A stretch of 64,000 nt of DNA from Austropuccinia psidii. Lineage: Eukaryota > Basidiomycota > Pucciniomycetes > Pucciniales > Sphaerophragmiaceae. A program made the position numbers and the translations under genes. Positions 12,289-23,729 of the stretch are shown one piece after another. The notes under the pieces are model-generated. The model searched no databases. It was not told the origin of the DNA and was given only the letters and a program-made list of their open reading frames with translations. The DNA lies in the NCBI GenBank assembly GCA_023105745.1, contig JALGQZ010000017.1:2824001-2888000 (forward strand). Reading direction: 5' to 3'. Each line of letters begins with the position of its first letter. Position 1 is the stretch's first letter.

Positions 12289-13049
12289 GCTGTTAAGGTT
12301 TGTTTACCTTGTATTGAAGCAGAATTTGGTGGTTTTCTACTCTTCTGAGTGGCAATAGGTGTCCACTTCTTTGCTGTGATAAGGCCTTCACTGTGCCTCT
12401 TTCCTTTCGCTTTGCTGCCCTCTGGTTCTTAGGGTGTCACTGGTTTGTTGGCCTGTGACTGGGTCTCAAGTGGTATGAAATTATCTTCCACTGAATCAAG
12501 CAGGAAAAGAGGGCTTCATGTCAGTTAAGACTTCTTAAAATTCTGTTTGCAAGTCTAATAATGGCCTCTGGGCTTGTATATTACTACAATATGCCCTTGT
12601 ACAATGACAGTGTAATTGAATTAACAATTTCACGTCAGAAATACATCTTAAAGATATTTGGTATACTGTTTGTATACCAATATCTCACAGAATAACTTGG
12701 AATTAGCAAGTATAAACTGATAAAAGTGGTATTTATAAGGGTAATTGGGTTAACAATGTGCCCGACCACGCCTAAACTGCTGGTTTTACAGTAAGAGTTG
12801 TCTTTATTCAATTCAAAAAAGACTGTATTAGTGGCTTAAAGTGTTTTTATATGTAAAACACACCAAAAATAAAGGTCTTGTGGTTATGTGTGTACACCAA
12901 TTAATCCAGAAAAATATATGATATTTATGTATTTTTTTTAAAAAAATACGCCTAAAAATGTAAAATAAAATGTCAGCAATAGAGAAAATAAGTGAAAAAA
13001 CTAAATTTTAAGGTCCAAAAAAGGTTAAAAAATGGCAAGGCCCCCAAAA
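12289..13049 (-). other. A2 5' leader with candidate primer-binding site
   Basis: Untranslated leader between the 5' LTR and the first gag-like block. In sense orientation it begins TTTTGGGGGCCTTGCC directly after the LTR end. The D leader begins ATTTGGTAGCCTGGCC at the equivalent place. The shared TTGGnnGCCTnGCC is a good candidate tRNA primer-binding site, although I cannot name the tRNA. Confidence 0.6.
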
Positions 13050-15184
13050 TGTCAGGTGGAGTCTATGTAGAAGTAGTAATTAGGCTATTTACAACTTTAA
13101 CTCTGACTGTGAGACGTGATGAAAGATTTAAAATAAAGGTAAAGATAGATAATAAAATTTAAAGGGCTTTACTATTGTGAAATAGTGGTGGTGAGCGCTG
13201 TTGATCGCCCTGGGTGCAGCTTTACCCGTTGGATGACAATAATTGAGATTGTAAATATAACTTATTATTTTCCAGAATTATAACTGTTTTTGACAGTTTT
13301 ACTACGTAGGAATTTAAGGGCAGGATGTGGAAAACTGTTCTGGCTGTGAAAAGCCTTCCTTTTATCCTGAAATGGGGTGGAAAAGCTTCTAGACCTTTCC
13401 ATGTAGAGGAAGTGAAGATTTTTTCACTCTCTGAGACAGGCTTGTGATTTGAAAAAGGCCTGTATATCCTGTATTGGGCTCAGATGTGGTTTTGAAACCA
13501 CATCTGGGCAGTTTTCACCAATACAGGGTGAAAATTTTCATCTGGGGACCACATAGACTTCTTCTGATGTGTATGACATGTAGAATGCTGTACAGAAACT
13601 GTATGGGACCCCTGTATTGACTGACGTATGAGGTATTGGAGTATGAACATGCTTCTTTGTCTGTTTGACACCTCATAATCATGGTTATGGGATATTATCC
13701 CATGGTAAGGCTGTATTGGCCAAACTGTGGGATTTTCACCTTAAAACAGCCATACCTTTGTCAGTTCTTGAGATATCAACCTCAAAATTGGTTTGGCTTG
13801 TAGCCCTGTATGTGTTATTCACCATTGTACCTTATTTTGTATGGTAATCATTAAATATGGCAAAGTTATCCCATGTACAAGATATTTTGTACATATGTGT
13901 GTTTTAGGCAAAAGCTGTATTGAGCTTGTTTGCCCCATAAACTTCGTTCTAGTTGAGATATGAGAAAATCAATGACGCAATCGGATAGCCCTGATTGTGT
14001 TCTTTCCAAAAAAACCCACTTTAGGTATCTCACACTAAAACTGTAGAAGTTAGATGAGAGGTGAATAGTTTATTCACCCTTATTTGGCCTGAATTCGACC
14101 ATAACTTCTGTAAAGCTGGTTCCAGCTCCTTTTGGTTGGTACCATTGGATAGCCCTATCTTAGAGCTTGATTTTGCATCCCCATTTGATGGGGTTAGGTG
14201 TCACAGCCAAGGAGGCAGGGGCATTACCAATCATCTTCAACAATCATTACTTCATTGATACCCTTCAAAACCCAATCAGCAGAGGGGTTTCATTCAACAT
14301 TCTCCAAATATAGTTTTCAGACGTCAATACAGTTCCATACAGGCAAGACCCAAATACATGATTCACCAAATACAGGCCTGTCATCAATACAGGCGCAAAT
14401 ACCTGTATTGACTGTATAACCTGTATTGGATTCAATCCCACATCCAACTTCTTCCAGCATACAGGCAAGTATCTCAACACTCAAACTCCAAGGCTGGTAT
14501 TTCTCACATATACCAGCCCCTCTTCATCCGCCTAGGGGTTTTTCCCCCAGTTAATTAAAATATTGGATTTATTATTTAATATTATTTTCTTTCTCATTAA
14601 GAAGTATTATTTTCTTATTTATTAAGTTAGTCTTTGCCTTCCCTCACCTGTGCAGTAGAGTCCTGGTGGCCATATCCTTTATTAATCCTTTTCTCTTTTC
14701 TGAACAGGTTAAAACAGTGGTACAGGATAATTTGTGGTTGGCTCTTTATTATTGCTTTTTTTTTTCTCTCATATCTTTAATGCTTATTATTTTATGACTA
14801 GGAATTTATCCCCTTACTCCATTACCCTTATCAATTGAGTATTTCATTCTGAGTCCTCCATAAGTAAGTATGTTCACTGAGTGCCAGGCCCTCTTCATTT
14901 AGAAGAGCCCCTGTGACATTAGGCCTCTTAATCTGTATTTCAGATTAGAGGTGAAACTTAAGGTTCATGCTCAGCAAACAACTTTGAGCAGGAATAACTT
15001 TGTTATTCTTTGTCCTATGATGTTGGGACTTGTATATTTGGAATGGGGTGAGTTTCCTCATTCTTTTAATACCTTTTGAGCTGATTTGGCTCAGCTACAT
15101 GTTTTGGTTGTATCTTGGCTATACCATTGGTTTATGGTATTTGCCTGTCATGCTTGTGCGCTGGTTTTGAGTCACAGGCTGACA
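13050..15184 (-). mobile_element. A2 5' LTR, interrupted by solo LTR H1
   Basis: Family A LTR on the minus strand: the sense start TGTCAGCC is at 15184 and the sense end CTGACA at 13050. It is 2135 bases as it stands, or about 1410 once H1 and one duplicated TTAGG are removed, which fits the A1 LTR (1429). The conserved palindrome is present near 13478-13506. Confidence 0.9.
14199..14918 (+). mobile_element. Solo LTR H1 (720 bp)
   Basis: Starts TGTCACAG and ends CCCTGTGACA, flanked by a perfect 5-bp duplication TTAGG (14194-14198 and 14919-14923) inside the A2 LTR. No coding region is present, so it arose by LTR-LTR recombination. It matches the LTR at 62862-63561 in opposite orientation and resembles the B-family LTR ends. 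It carries five CTGTATT/AATACAG motifs and the CTAGGGG-TTTTT-CCCCCAG hairpin (14532-14550) followed by TTAATTAA. Confidence 0.93.
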
Positions 15185-15389
15185 GGTTTACTTTTTCTTG
15201 AAACTCATCCAGATGAATGTTTTCTGATGATTTTTTAATTATGAAAAACAAACAGGGCCACAATTGGCTTGAATATTGTACAATTATAACTGCCAGTCAT
15301 AATTTCCCTTTGTTAAGATATATATCAATTAATATAATCTCATATCATTTAAACAAGAAGTTGTATTATTGAAACTTTTTTTAATTTGT
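15185..15389. other. Short host/old-element spacer
   Basis: 205 bases between A2 and B2. This is the left flank of B2, so it was once continuous with 53059 onward, where a Copia pol remnant lies. A plus-strand reading contains a possible zinc-finger-like CTIITASHNFPL stretch, as in Copia pre-integrase regions, but it is too short and decayed to be sure. Confidence 0.35.
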
Positions 15390-15711
15390 TGTCACAGGGG
15401 CTCTTGGACAGAAAAACAAGAGTGGCCTGGCACCCAGAAATCAAGGAACCCACTTGGAATACTCCAAAATAATAAAGAAAATAAAATAAAGAATTGAATT
15501 CCTCTAAGAAATATGCAGGTACAAGATGAGATTCAATAAGAGGAAAGAGAAGCCAAATGGCCAAGAGCCAACAAAGTAAGTCCTTAATCACTGTTTCAAC
15601 CTGCCAAAATGAACAATGGAATTAGTAAGGATATGACCACCAAATATCCATTGACAGGCGAAGAAAGAAAAGTGAAAGGGTGCTGTGGGAACTCCTCTTG
15701 TGTGGGATTAA

Positions 15712-17633
15712 TGTGATCCTTGAGGTATATTTTACATACCCAAATAGGCCACAATTATCTTAAAAAGAAATTTTGAATTATGCATAACTCATAAGTCATG
15801 CATATATCCAAAATTCATCATTTTCAATTTCAGAAAAGATGAATAACTTTTTATTGAGTAAGTAAATCCATGGATTTAAGGCCAGATTTGGATTCTACAC
15901 AAAAATTCACCTAGGGTAGCTCCATAGAGTGAATAAGCTCAATTTAAGTATTTAAGGTGGTAAAATGGAAAATACTTCAATACCACATCATTAATACCAC
16001 ATAAAAGATCCGTGAAAATTTTTGTTTTTCTTGATTTTTAGCCAAAATAATGGGAAAGTGAGAAATCCCATGTTACATATACACTAAGAATAGTGTTATG
16101 CATGTTTTGAGCACTTAATATTATGGTATTCTTACATAGACTTTTGGTACACCCATAGTGGATATCTCACTTTCAGCTTAAATTACTATTTTGACGTAAA
16201 AAATAAGCAAGGGGGACAAAAGACATCAAAGAGAGCCAGGGTACCCAACTTCTGAGGCCTCAGAGGCGTGGCTAGCTCCAGAGCATGGATCCATGGCTCA
16301 TCTTGGCCCAATTGGTAAACTAAAACTCTTTGGGAACTTGGTTACCAAGTTACACCTACTGTAATCATAAGAAAAATAGCAAATAACCTGCTACTTTGAC
16401 GTGCCAAGGAGGTAATAAGCTACTTAGGCTCCTGTAACCACGTCAATTCTTGATGACTTTCCATGACCAGACCCTAAAAGAGTAATTAAACCCTTTTGGG
16501 ATCCATATTCATTGATTTACCTCATAGCAACCAGCAAAATACTGCTATTTGCAATTCTACGTAGAAATGAGGTAAAAACTTCAAAAATTCATTAAAAATA
16601 CAATTCTTAATGAATCTTCCTGAAACTTTCAGGACCAATGAAGAGCTGTATTATCTATGGTACAACCAAAAAGAATTATTGTTTTACTAGTAAAATTAAA
16701 AGTTTTACTTACAGTCCATTTTTGACCATTCTACGTGAAACACTGAATCTTCAAAAATTCACAGTAATTACAACCTGTGATGAAATTGGAAATAACATTG
16801 ATAACTTTGAGAAATCAATGATTGTTTTAGAATAAAAGAAGATTTACAGATGTTACTCCTTTTATTCTTAACCATATTGGGGTTGGTAGTCACGTAAAAG
16901 CATCAATTAAGTAATTATGATAATCTTACGTGACAACAGATGATGCAATCATTAATCCAAAAGGGTTTATTGTTTTCTCACTCACTGGTTTTTCAGTTTG
17001 CTCCATGGCACGCCTCTGTGAGCTGTTGTTGACTTAAAAGAAGCCTATTCTTGCTGTTTTTTCCGTATCATCATCTTATCAATTTATTAAATCATTATTA
17101 CCAACAAGTAAGTATTAGTTAAAGCTATTCTTAAGTGTTTTAAATCTTTCCAAATCATCCAGAAAGACGTGAAATCCTAGAATCCAACTATATATTGTTG
17201 TAATACTGTTATAAATCCTTTTGATCCCTTAAATCCACAATTCCACGTCAAATTTCTCTACTCTTATCTATCAATAAGTTCTTTGGAGTATTAGTGAGTC
17301 ATTTATTCTTAATTCTTAAAGTTTTTCTCTAGTAATAGTTTTCTTCAAGAATTATCTTTATAATTATTCTTGCAAAAGATAATTATATATTAAAATAATT
17401 TTATTATTTTAATAAAGAAGTTTTTATTATTAAATTCTTCTTGTAATTGATTCTAGTAGACAATTACTTGCTCACTGTTAAAATCACTAGTAGTACTTAA
17501 CACGTGAAAGAAATAATTTTTCAATTATTTAATTGTGGTTATAATAATACTTTATTATTATATTTCATAAGAACAGACATAGTACTGTTGATTAATAGTA
17601 ATATTATCATCAGTTTCATAGTCACATCTTCCA
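15712..17633 (+). mobile_element. Solo LTR C1 (1922 bp)
   Basis: Starts TGTGATCCTTGAGG and ends CATCTTCCA, flanked by a perfect ATTAA duplication (15707-15711 and 17634-17638) within element G. It is nearly identical to C2 (21688-23609) and exactly the same length. The termini resemble those of D, E and F LTRs. Its 65-codon ORF (16638-16835) is LTR sequence and not a gene. Confidence 0.93.
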
Positions 17634-18297
17634 ATTAAAATGAGGCAGTACCTGGAGGGGGAAATCACCGGTAACTAGTTTTAAATTGCTAATAACTCCT
17701 GTAACCAAGGGTGGCAAGGGTGTATTGCCTTCCCATCCTAAAATACTGAACAAAATCTTCCTTGGAGCTCACAAACCAAAATAAAATTAGTAAGTGGCTT
17801 TACAAATGCAGAAGACAAAATTCAGCAGTCTCAGATCAGACCTATTCAATATATAATAATAACCTCAATGTTATCAATTTTGGTTAATTTTGAGATTTTT
17901 TTATAAAACACTTGTCTGTATAATTTTTCATTTTGTGGTTGAATTGAGGTGAGTTGTTTCTTCTTGGTGATACAATGTTGGTAAGACGAGTTATTTAAGG
18001 TGTTCAGAAAAATTTGGTGAGTGTTGATAAAGGTAATTTTGTTAAGGTATAGTTATAATAGAGTAAAATAAGTTTTTAAAGGTTTGTTATTTTTTTAAGA
18101 TTTGTTGATAAGAAGATAAAATTGTATTTGTTAAATTTAAGAGGTAAGGTTCTTTGATATTTAATATATTTTTTCAAAGGGGTAAGTGAATTTTAAATCT
18201 TGATAAATGGTGTTAATTTTACTGTATAAAATATTTTGATAGAATAGTAATCCCAATCTTGGGTACTGGGTAATTTTTGTTTTTTTTAATAATAAGA

Positions 18298-18365
18298 TTC
18301 CACTGAGCTTAGCTACTGGGTAATCTTCAACACTATACTTCCACTGAGCTTAGCTACCGGGCAAG
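18298..18365. repeat. Direct repeat in element G
   Basis: TTCCACTGAGCTTAGCTAC occurs twice, about 42 bases apart (near 18298 and 18340), each followed by a GGG run; a related GGTACTGGGTAAT precedes them. This may be a local tandem duplication of an LTR regulatory block. Confidence 0.7.
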
Positions 18366-19666
18366 TAATTTTACTATAATATACTGGACTACCTCCCAGG
18401 TGAGGGATGAATTATTCCTGTGCTTGCAATGTGCAGGGGATATAATTTTCATAGGATATAATTTTCATGCGGGGGATTTTGAAATTTGGGGGGAGAGAGC
18501 CCCTCTATTTATACCTTTTGGGAGCCCAGGGGGCCCTCCATGGGAGCTTTCTTTTTCCACTTTAATTCCTCTTGATTTCATCAGGTGACTCCATTTTTGG
18601 TGAGGACCTTTCTTGCATGGGTCAGCTGATTTAAGGTTAGGTGATGATTTTTTCTCTACACAGCCTCCATTCATCACATGATGGTCTTTTGGTGAACTAA
18701 TTATGATGTGATATTCTTGGATTTTCCTTGCATGCATGAGGTTATTTCATTTTGGCTGAGGATTTTTGTTGTGCACAGCCTCTTTTCTGTCACATGATAT
18801 TCTGTTGGTGGATGGAGTATCACATGATGAACTTGAAATTCCTTTGCATATGTCATATTTTAGGCTTGGTAGAAGTGGCTGTGTAAGTGTCATGGTTGTT
18901 TTTCTTCTTTTTGAACTTTAAAATGAGGTCAGGTGATAATTTCTTGCACTGATGAATTTACTGTGATGTATGAGATGATGTGATTTTTGAGTTTGACACA
19001 TGCTGTGCATAGTCATATGGTTGAGATTTAATTAGAATTGTGTACTGCATGCAGCCTCTTCTAACTAGTTTTGGTTTGCATGAGGTGATGAGTGGTGTAA
19101 ATAATTATGATTCTGTTTTAAGGTTTAAGTGGGGTTACTGAGTATATAAGATAAGGTAGTCCTGTGGCTGTGTTGTAAATGAGCTGCAGGAATTCCATGG
19201 GGCTGGGCTTTGCATCATGTGACTTTGAATTCAAGCTGGCTGTATAACTAATGCATGTGTCATTTTCTTGCTGCATGAGTCCTGTGGCTGTAAGGGGGTG
19301 TAAATCTGGGTGGGGTGTGTAATTTGAAGGGTGGTACCTTATTTGTTGTAACTAGTTTACTATATGTAAATTGATTTTTACATATGCATAATGAAATTGA
19401 ATAATTTATTTAAACACATACACTGCCCTTTGGTGCCTGTTCCATGGTTTTATGAGTTAAATCCAGCTTCTTGATGTAAAATTTGAGTGTAAGTCTGCCT
19501 GTAGGCTGGATTTACTGCTGTTATGGGGTACTATGACCTTGAGCCTGGTGAAAAAAATGGTATGGATTACCACAGTGCTAAATGACTGACTTGATAATAT
19601 CAGTATTCATTTGACAAAAATGATAAGATAAATAAAGATAAAATAAAATCAAAATATATTAATTAA

Positions 19667-19685
19667 CTGGGGGAAAAGCCCCCAG
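19667..19685 (-). other. B2 3' LTR hairpin next to TTAATTAATATA
   Basis: In sense orientation, arms CTGGGGG and CCCCCAG enclose CTTTT and are followed directly by TTAATTAATATA. The same structure occurs at 24134-24152, 32400-32418, 51982-52000, 63206-63224 and 14532-14550. B1 copies have CTGGGGA/TCCCCAG, a compensating base-pair change. It sits about 40 bases after an ACATATA box, so it probably lies at the start of the transcript. Confidence 0.7.
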
Positions 19686-20452
19686 GGTGGAAAGGGTAGC
19701 TGGTATATGTGAAAAGTTGGGAGCTTGAGTTCTTCAGGCTGAAAACTTATCTGTATTGATCCTTGAGGCTGTATTGATTGTTTTGGGAATTGATACAGCT
19801 GGCTAATATTGAAATTGAAATGGGTTGAATGAATTTCCCATACTTGAAAATGAAATACAGTTCTTGATGGATCCAGACTGTATTGAAATGAAGGTGGGTG
19901 CCAAGATGGATTGAGTGGAGCTTTGACACTTGACAAATGAATGAACTGCCTCTTGAATCCCTTGAGAATGTTTGAACAGTATTTCCTGGGAGGAAAAGTG
20001 TGAATGAAATTATCCAATGACGTCTTGATGGCATGATTGGTCTTTGATGCTGAAACAATTGCTCTTGAGCCTTGATGATTCCACTGAAAGATTGGGTGCC
20101 TGGGTGACATGATGATATGTTGGAATATTGAAATAACCATTTGATATTGCCACCATTGAATTGATTTTGAAAAATGATTCACAATGATATATAACATCAT
20201 TTATGGAATATTGGTTCATTGGAAAGGAGATTACGTCCAAAGGTCTTGAGATGGAAAGACAGAGGGGGAAAAGATGGATGTGATGGCTTCAGAGCTTGTA
20301 AAGGTGTTTCTGGGTCCTTTGGGGCTTTTGGCCACTTTTGGGTTCTGAGCCAAAAACTGGCCCAAAGGGCGGGAAAGTGTCTTTTGGACACTTTGTGTCA
20401 AAGTGCGTGAAATTGCAAAAAATGTGCAAAAATGCGCAAATGCACATTAAGA

Positions 20453-20481
20453 GCCCAAATGGCCAAAACAGCCATTTGGGC
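20453..20481. other. B2 LTR second hairpin
   Basis: Arms GCCCAAATGGC and GCCATTTGGGC flank CAAAACA. The equivalent B1 hairpin (25067-25100, 33296-33329) has CCTAAATGG paired with CCATTTAGG, a compensating change at the T-A/C-G pair. This suggests selection for structure at the RNA or DNA level. Confidence 0.65.
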
Positions 20482-20727
20482 CATTTCCCCTGGTTTTGAG
20501 GGAAATGACCAGGAATACCCAATTGGGCATAAATTGCAGCTATGGCTTCTGGATTGAGGTGAAGGGCCATGAAAGCCCCAAAAGACAAATGGCCATGAAT
20601 GGTCCATAAGATGATGACATGGCCATATTGGCCACTGGTGATGGATATGGCCAATTGGCCATAAAAGTACTGTGGCTTAATATGCCATATGGAGATCCAA
20701 GGAGGTGAATTGCCATGGTTGTGACAG

Positions 20728-21530
20728 TACCCCCCACCTGGAAAAGGTGAGCTCCTGAACACCAATACAAGGTGAAGCCTGTTGAGGCTATTGGAAAGGA
20801 TTGAGAGTGGGATAAAGGAAAGTTCTTCTAAGAGGAAAAGAAAATAATAACTGATATTAAAAATTTGTCATATGACGCACGACTTGCTTGATCTTCTTTT
20901 GAGATTGGCTTCATGATTGATGATGTTGTAATGAATAAATATTCTTTGAGATGAATTTTTGATATGATAAAATGAAAATGAGAATAAAATTTAATATAAA
21001 GAATGAAAATGAGAATAAAAGAAAGAGAAAAGAGCAAAAAAAAAGAATTGAATATTGAGGAGGTTCCAATCTTCATCACGGAGTTTGATAACTGATTTTG
21101 AAATTGACCAAGGACCTGAAAAAAGAAATTTGATTCCAGGTTCTGACAAAGTTGCCAAGGTGATGTTTTGACAAGATTGTAGACCCCTCAGGGAAGTACA
21201 CACGAGGAGAGGAACTTACTTTTGGTAGTTAACACTCCCGCCAGTGCCATAAAAATAAAAACAAAAAATGTTGAAGGAATGAATTTGAATTTTGAAGTCT
21301 TGGAAATGAACTGAAAAGTGAATGGCCCATTGTCCCAAGGGAAAATGGCCATAAGATTGGAAATGAAGTTGAAAGCCATTCCAAAGATCTGTGTTCGAAA
21401 TTGCAAAGTTCTCACAGAGTGTCCAAGGTGATGCTTACAACAAAAGGAAGAGTAGAATAACCCTAAAGGTGCATATCAGGAGTGGGACTTACTTGTGGTA
21501 ATACCTCTCCTCACCAAGCACCATAATAAA
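20728..21530 (-). other. B2 3' untranslated region with polypurine tract
   Basis: Lies between the pol stop and the 3' LTR. Next to the LTR, in sense orientation, is GGTGGGGGGTAC, the polypurine tract. The remainder is homologous to the B1 3' region (25457-26242) and contains no convincing ORF. Confidence 0.75.
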
Positions 21531-21687
21531 TCAAGCTTTTGAAGAATTGGGCCCAGGCTTGTCAGAATATAATGAATGAAAGTCTTTGACAAGTTCAGGA
21601 CCATTCTTGAGTTTTTTGGTTGGTTCCCAAGTGGATCTTTCTGGGTCTTGACTGAAATGTTTCCATTCCACCAGATACCATAATTTT
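21531..21687 (-). pseudogene. B2 pol 3' end (chromodomain C-terminal part)
   Basis: The stop codon is at 21531-21533. The sense reading matches the B1 Pol end, including SQDPERSTWEP and DKPGPNSSKA. It is severed from the rest of pol by solo LTR C2. Confidence 0.85.
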
Positions 21688-23609
21688 TGTGAGCCTTGAG
21701 GTATATTTTAAATACCCAAATAGGCCACAATTATCTTAAAAAGAACTTTTGAATCATGCATAACTCATAAGTCATGCATATATCCAAAATTCATCATTTT
21801 CAATTTCAGAAAAGATGAATAACTTTTTATTGAGTAAGTAAATCCATGGATTTAAGGCCAGATTTGGATTCTACACAAAAATTCACCTAGGGTATCTTCA
21901 TAGAGTGAATAAGCTCAATTTAAGTATTTAAGGTGGTAAAATGGAAAATACTTCAATACCACATCATTAATACCACATAAAAGATCGGTGAAAATTTTTG
22001 TTTTTCTTGATTTTTAGCCAAAATAATGGGAAAGTGAGAAATCCCATGTTACATATACACTAAGAATAGTGTTATGCATGTTTTTAGCACTTAATATTAT
22101 GGTATTCTTACATAGACTTTTGGTACACCCATAGTGGATATCTCACTTGAAGCTTAAATTACTATTTTGACGTAAAAATTAGGCAAGGGGGACAAAAGAC
22201 ATCAAAGAGAGCCAGGGTACCCAACTTCTGAGGCCTCAGAGGCATGGATAGCTCCAGAGCATGGATCCATGGCTCATCTTGGCCCAATTGGTAAACTAAA
22301 ACTCTTTGGGAACTTGGTTACCAAGTTACACCTACTGTAATCATAAGAAAAATAGCAAATAACCTGCTATTTTGACGTGCCAAGGAGGTAATGAGCTACT
22401 TAGGCTCCTGTAACCACGTCAATTCTTGATGACTTTCCATGACTAGACCCTAAAAGAGTAATTAAACCCTTTTGGGATCCATATTCATTTATTTACCTCA
22501 TAGCAACCAGCAAAATACTGCTATTTGCAATTCTACGTAGAAATGAGGTAAAAACTTCAAAAATTCATTAAAAATACAATTCTTAATGAATCTTCCTGAA
22601 ACTTTCAGGACCAATGAAGAACTGTATTATCTATGGTACAACCAAAAAGAATTATGGTTTTACAAGTAAGATTAAAAGTTTTACTTACAGTCCATTTTTG
22701 ACCATTCTACGTGAAACACTGAATCTTCAAAAATTCACAGAAATCACAACCTGTGATGAAATTGGCAATAACATTGATAACTTTGAGAAATCAATGATTG
22801 TTTTAGAATAAAAGAAGATTTACAGATGTTACTCCTTTTATTCTTAACCATATTGGGGTTGGTAGTCACGTAAAAGCATCAATTAAGTAATTATGATAAT
22901 CTTACGTGACAACAGATGATGCAATCATTAATCCAAAAGGGTTTATTGTTTTCTCACTCACTGGTTTTTCAGTTTGCTCCATGGCACGCCTCTGTGAGCT
23001 GTTGTTGACTTAAAAGAAGCCTATTCTTGCTGTTTTTTCCGTATCATCATCTTATCAATTTATTAAATCATTATTACCAACAAGTAAGTATTAGTTAAAG
23101 CTATTCTTAAGTGTTTTAAATCTTTCCAAATCATCCAGAAAGACGTGAAATCCTAGAATCCAACTATATATTGTTGTAATACTGTTATAAATCCTTTTGA
23201 TCCCTTAAATCCACAATTCCACATCAAATTTCTCTACTCTTATCTATCAATAAGTTCTTTGGAGTATTAGTGAGTCATTTATTCTTAATTCTTAAAGTTT
23301 TTCTCTAGTAATAGTTTTCTTCAAGAATTATCTTTAAAATTATTCTTGCAAAAGATAATTATATATTAAAGTAATTTTATTATTTTAATAAAGAAGTTTT
23401 TATTATTAAATTCTTCTTGTAATTGATTCTAGTAGACAATTACTTTCTCACTGTTAAAATCACTAGTAGTGCTTAACACGTGAAAGAAATAATTTTTTAA
23501 TTATTTAATTGTGGTTATAATAATACTTTATTATTATATTTCATAAGAACAGACATAGTACTGTTGATTAATAGTAATATTATCATCAGTTTCATAGTCA
23601 CATCTTACA
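21688..23609 (+). mobile_element. Solo LTR C2 (1922 bp)
   Basis: Starts TGTGAGCCTTGAGG and ends CATCTTACA, flanked by a perfect ATTTT duplication (21683-21687 and 23610-23614) in B2 pol. It is almost identical to C1, so both are recent arrivals that have since lost their internal regions. Confidence 0.94.
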
Positions 23610-23729
23610 ATTTTCCTCTCTTGAGCTTTGAGTCCAGTATTTTAGAGACTTCCCATTCCTCTTCTTCTTCAATGATTATTGGAAGAGGAGGCTCTTGGTG
23701 CCTATTTGGGATTGTGGATGTCTTGACTG
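23610..23729 (-). pseudogene. B2 pol fragment (linker and chromodomain start)
   Basis: A 120-base piece between C2 and B1, homologous to B1 26400-26515, with a run of Glu codons before the chromodomain. The same reading resumes beyond B1 at 33650. Confidence 0.85.

Larger units (their letters stand above)
7591..15184 (-). mobile_element. Gypsy element A2, decayed and 3' truncated
   Basis: A minus-strand relative of A1. In sense order it has a 5' LTR (15184-13050), a leader, gag, protease, RT, RNase H and the beginning of integrase. The rest of integrase, the chromodomain, the polypurine tract and the 3' LTR have been lost at the junction at 7590/7591. Several frameshifts and stops break the coding region. 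Confidence 0.88.
15684..19574. mobile_element. Solo LTR-like element G (~1.96 kb net), holding C1
   Basis: Inserted in the B2 3' LTR; the empty site is seen in the partner LTR near 51890. It starts TGTGGGAACTCC and ends ATTACCACA, giving 5-bp inverted ends TGTGG/CCACA. The flanks show GTGC on both sides (4-bp duplication, or 5 bp if the first T is counted outside). No coding region remains. Apart from C1 it is unlike the other LTRs in this window, so its superfamily (Copia or Gypsy) and strand are unknown. Confidence 0.75.
15390..20727 (-). mobile_element. B2 3' LTR, interrupted by G
   Basis: B-type LTR in pieces 15390-15683 and 19575-20727 (~1443 bases net). On the plus strand it starts TGTCACAGGGGCTCTTGG and ends GGTTGTGACA. 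It matches the B2 5' LTR (39188-53058) much better than the B1 LTRs, which pairs the two. It is rich in TGGCC/GGCCA around 20450-20680 and carries two hairpins, at 19667-19685 and 20453-20481. Confidence 0.9.

Noticed and set aside
16638..16835. 65-codon ORF conserved between C1 and C2 (second copy 22614-22811)
   Set aside because: Both copies lie in nearly identical young LTRs, so the shared ORF only reflects recent common origin; no recognisable domain.
20289..20765. Overlapping minus-strand ORFs of 60-170 codons in B-family LTRs (also 24126-25648, 32254-33633, 52068-53075)
   Set aside because: They lie within LTRs, overlap one another in several frames, and change between LTR copies; composition artefacts of TGGCC-rich sequence.
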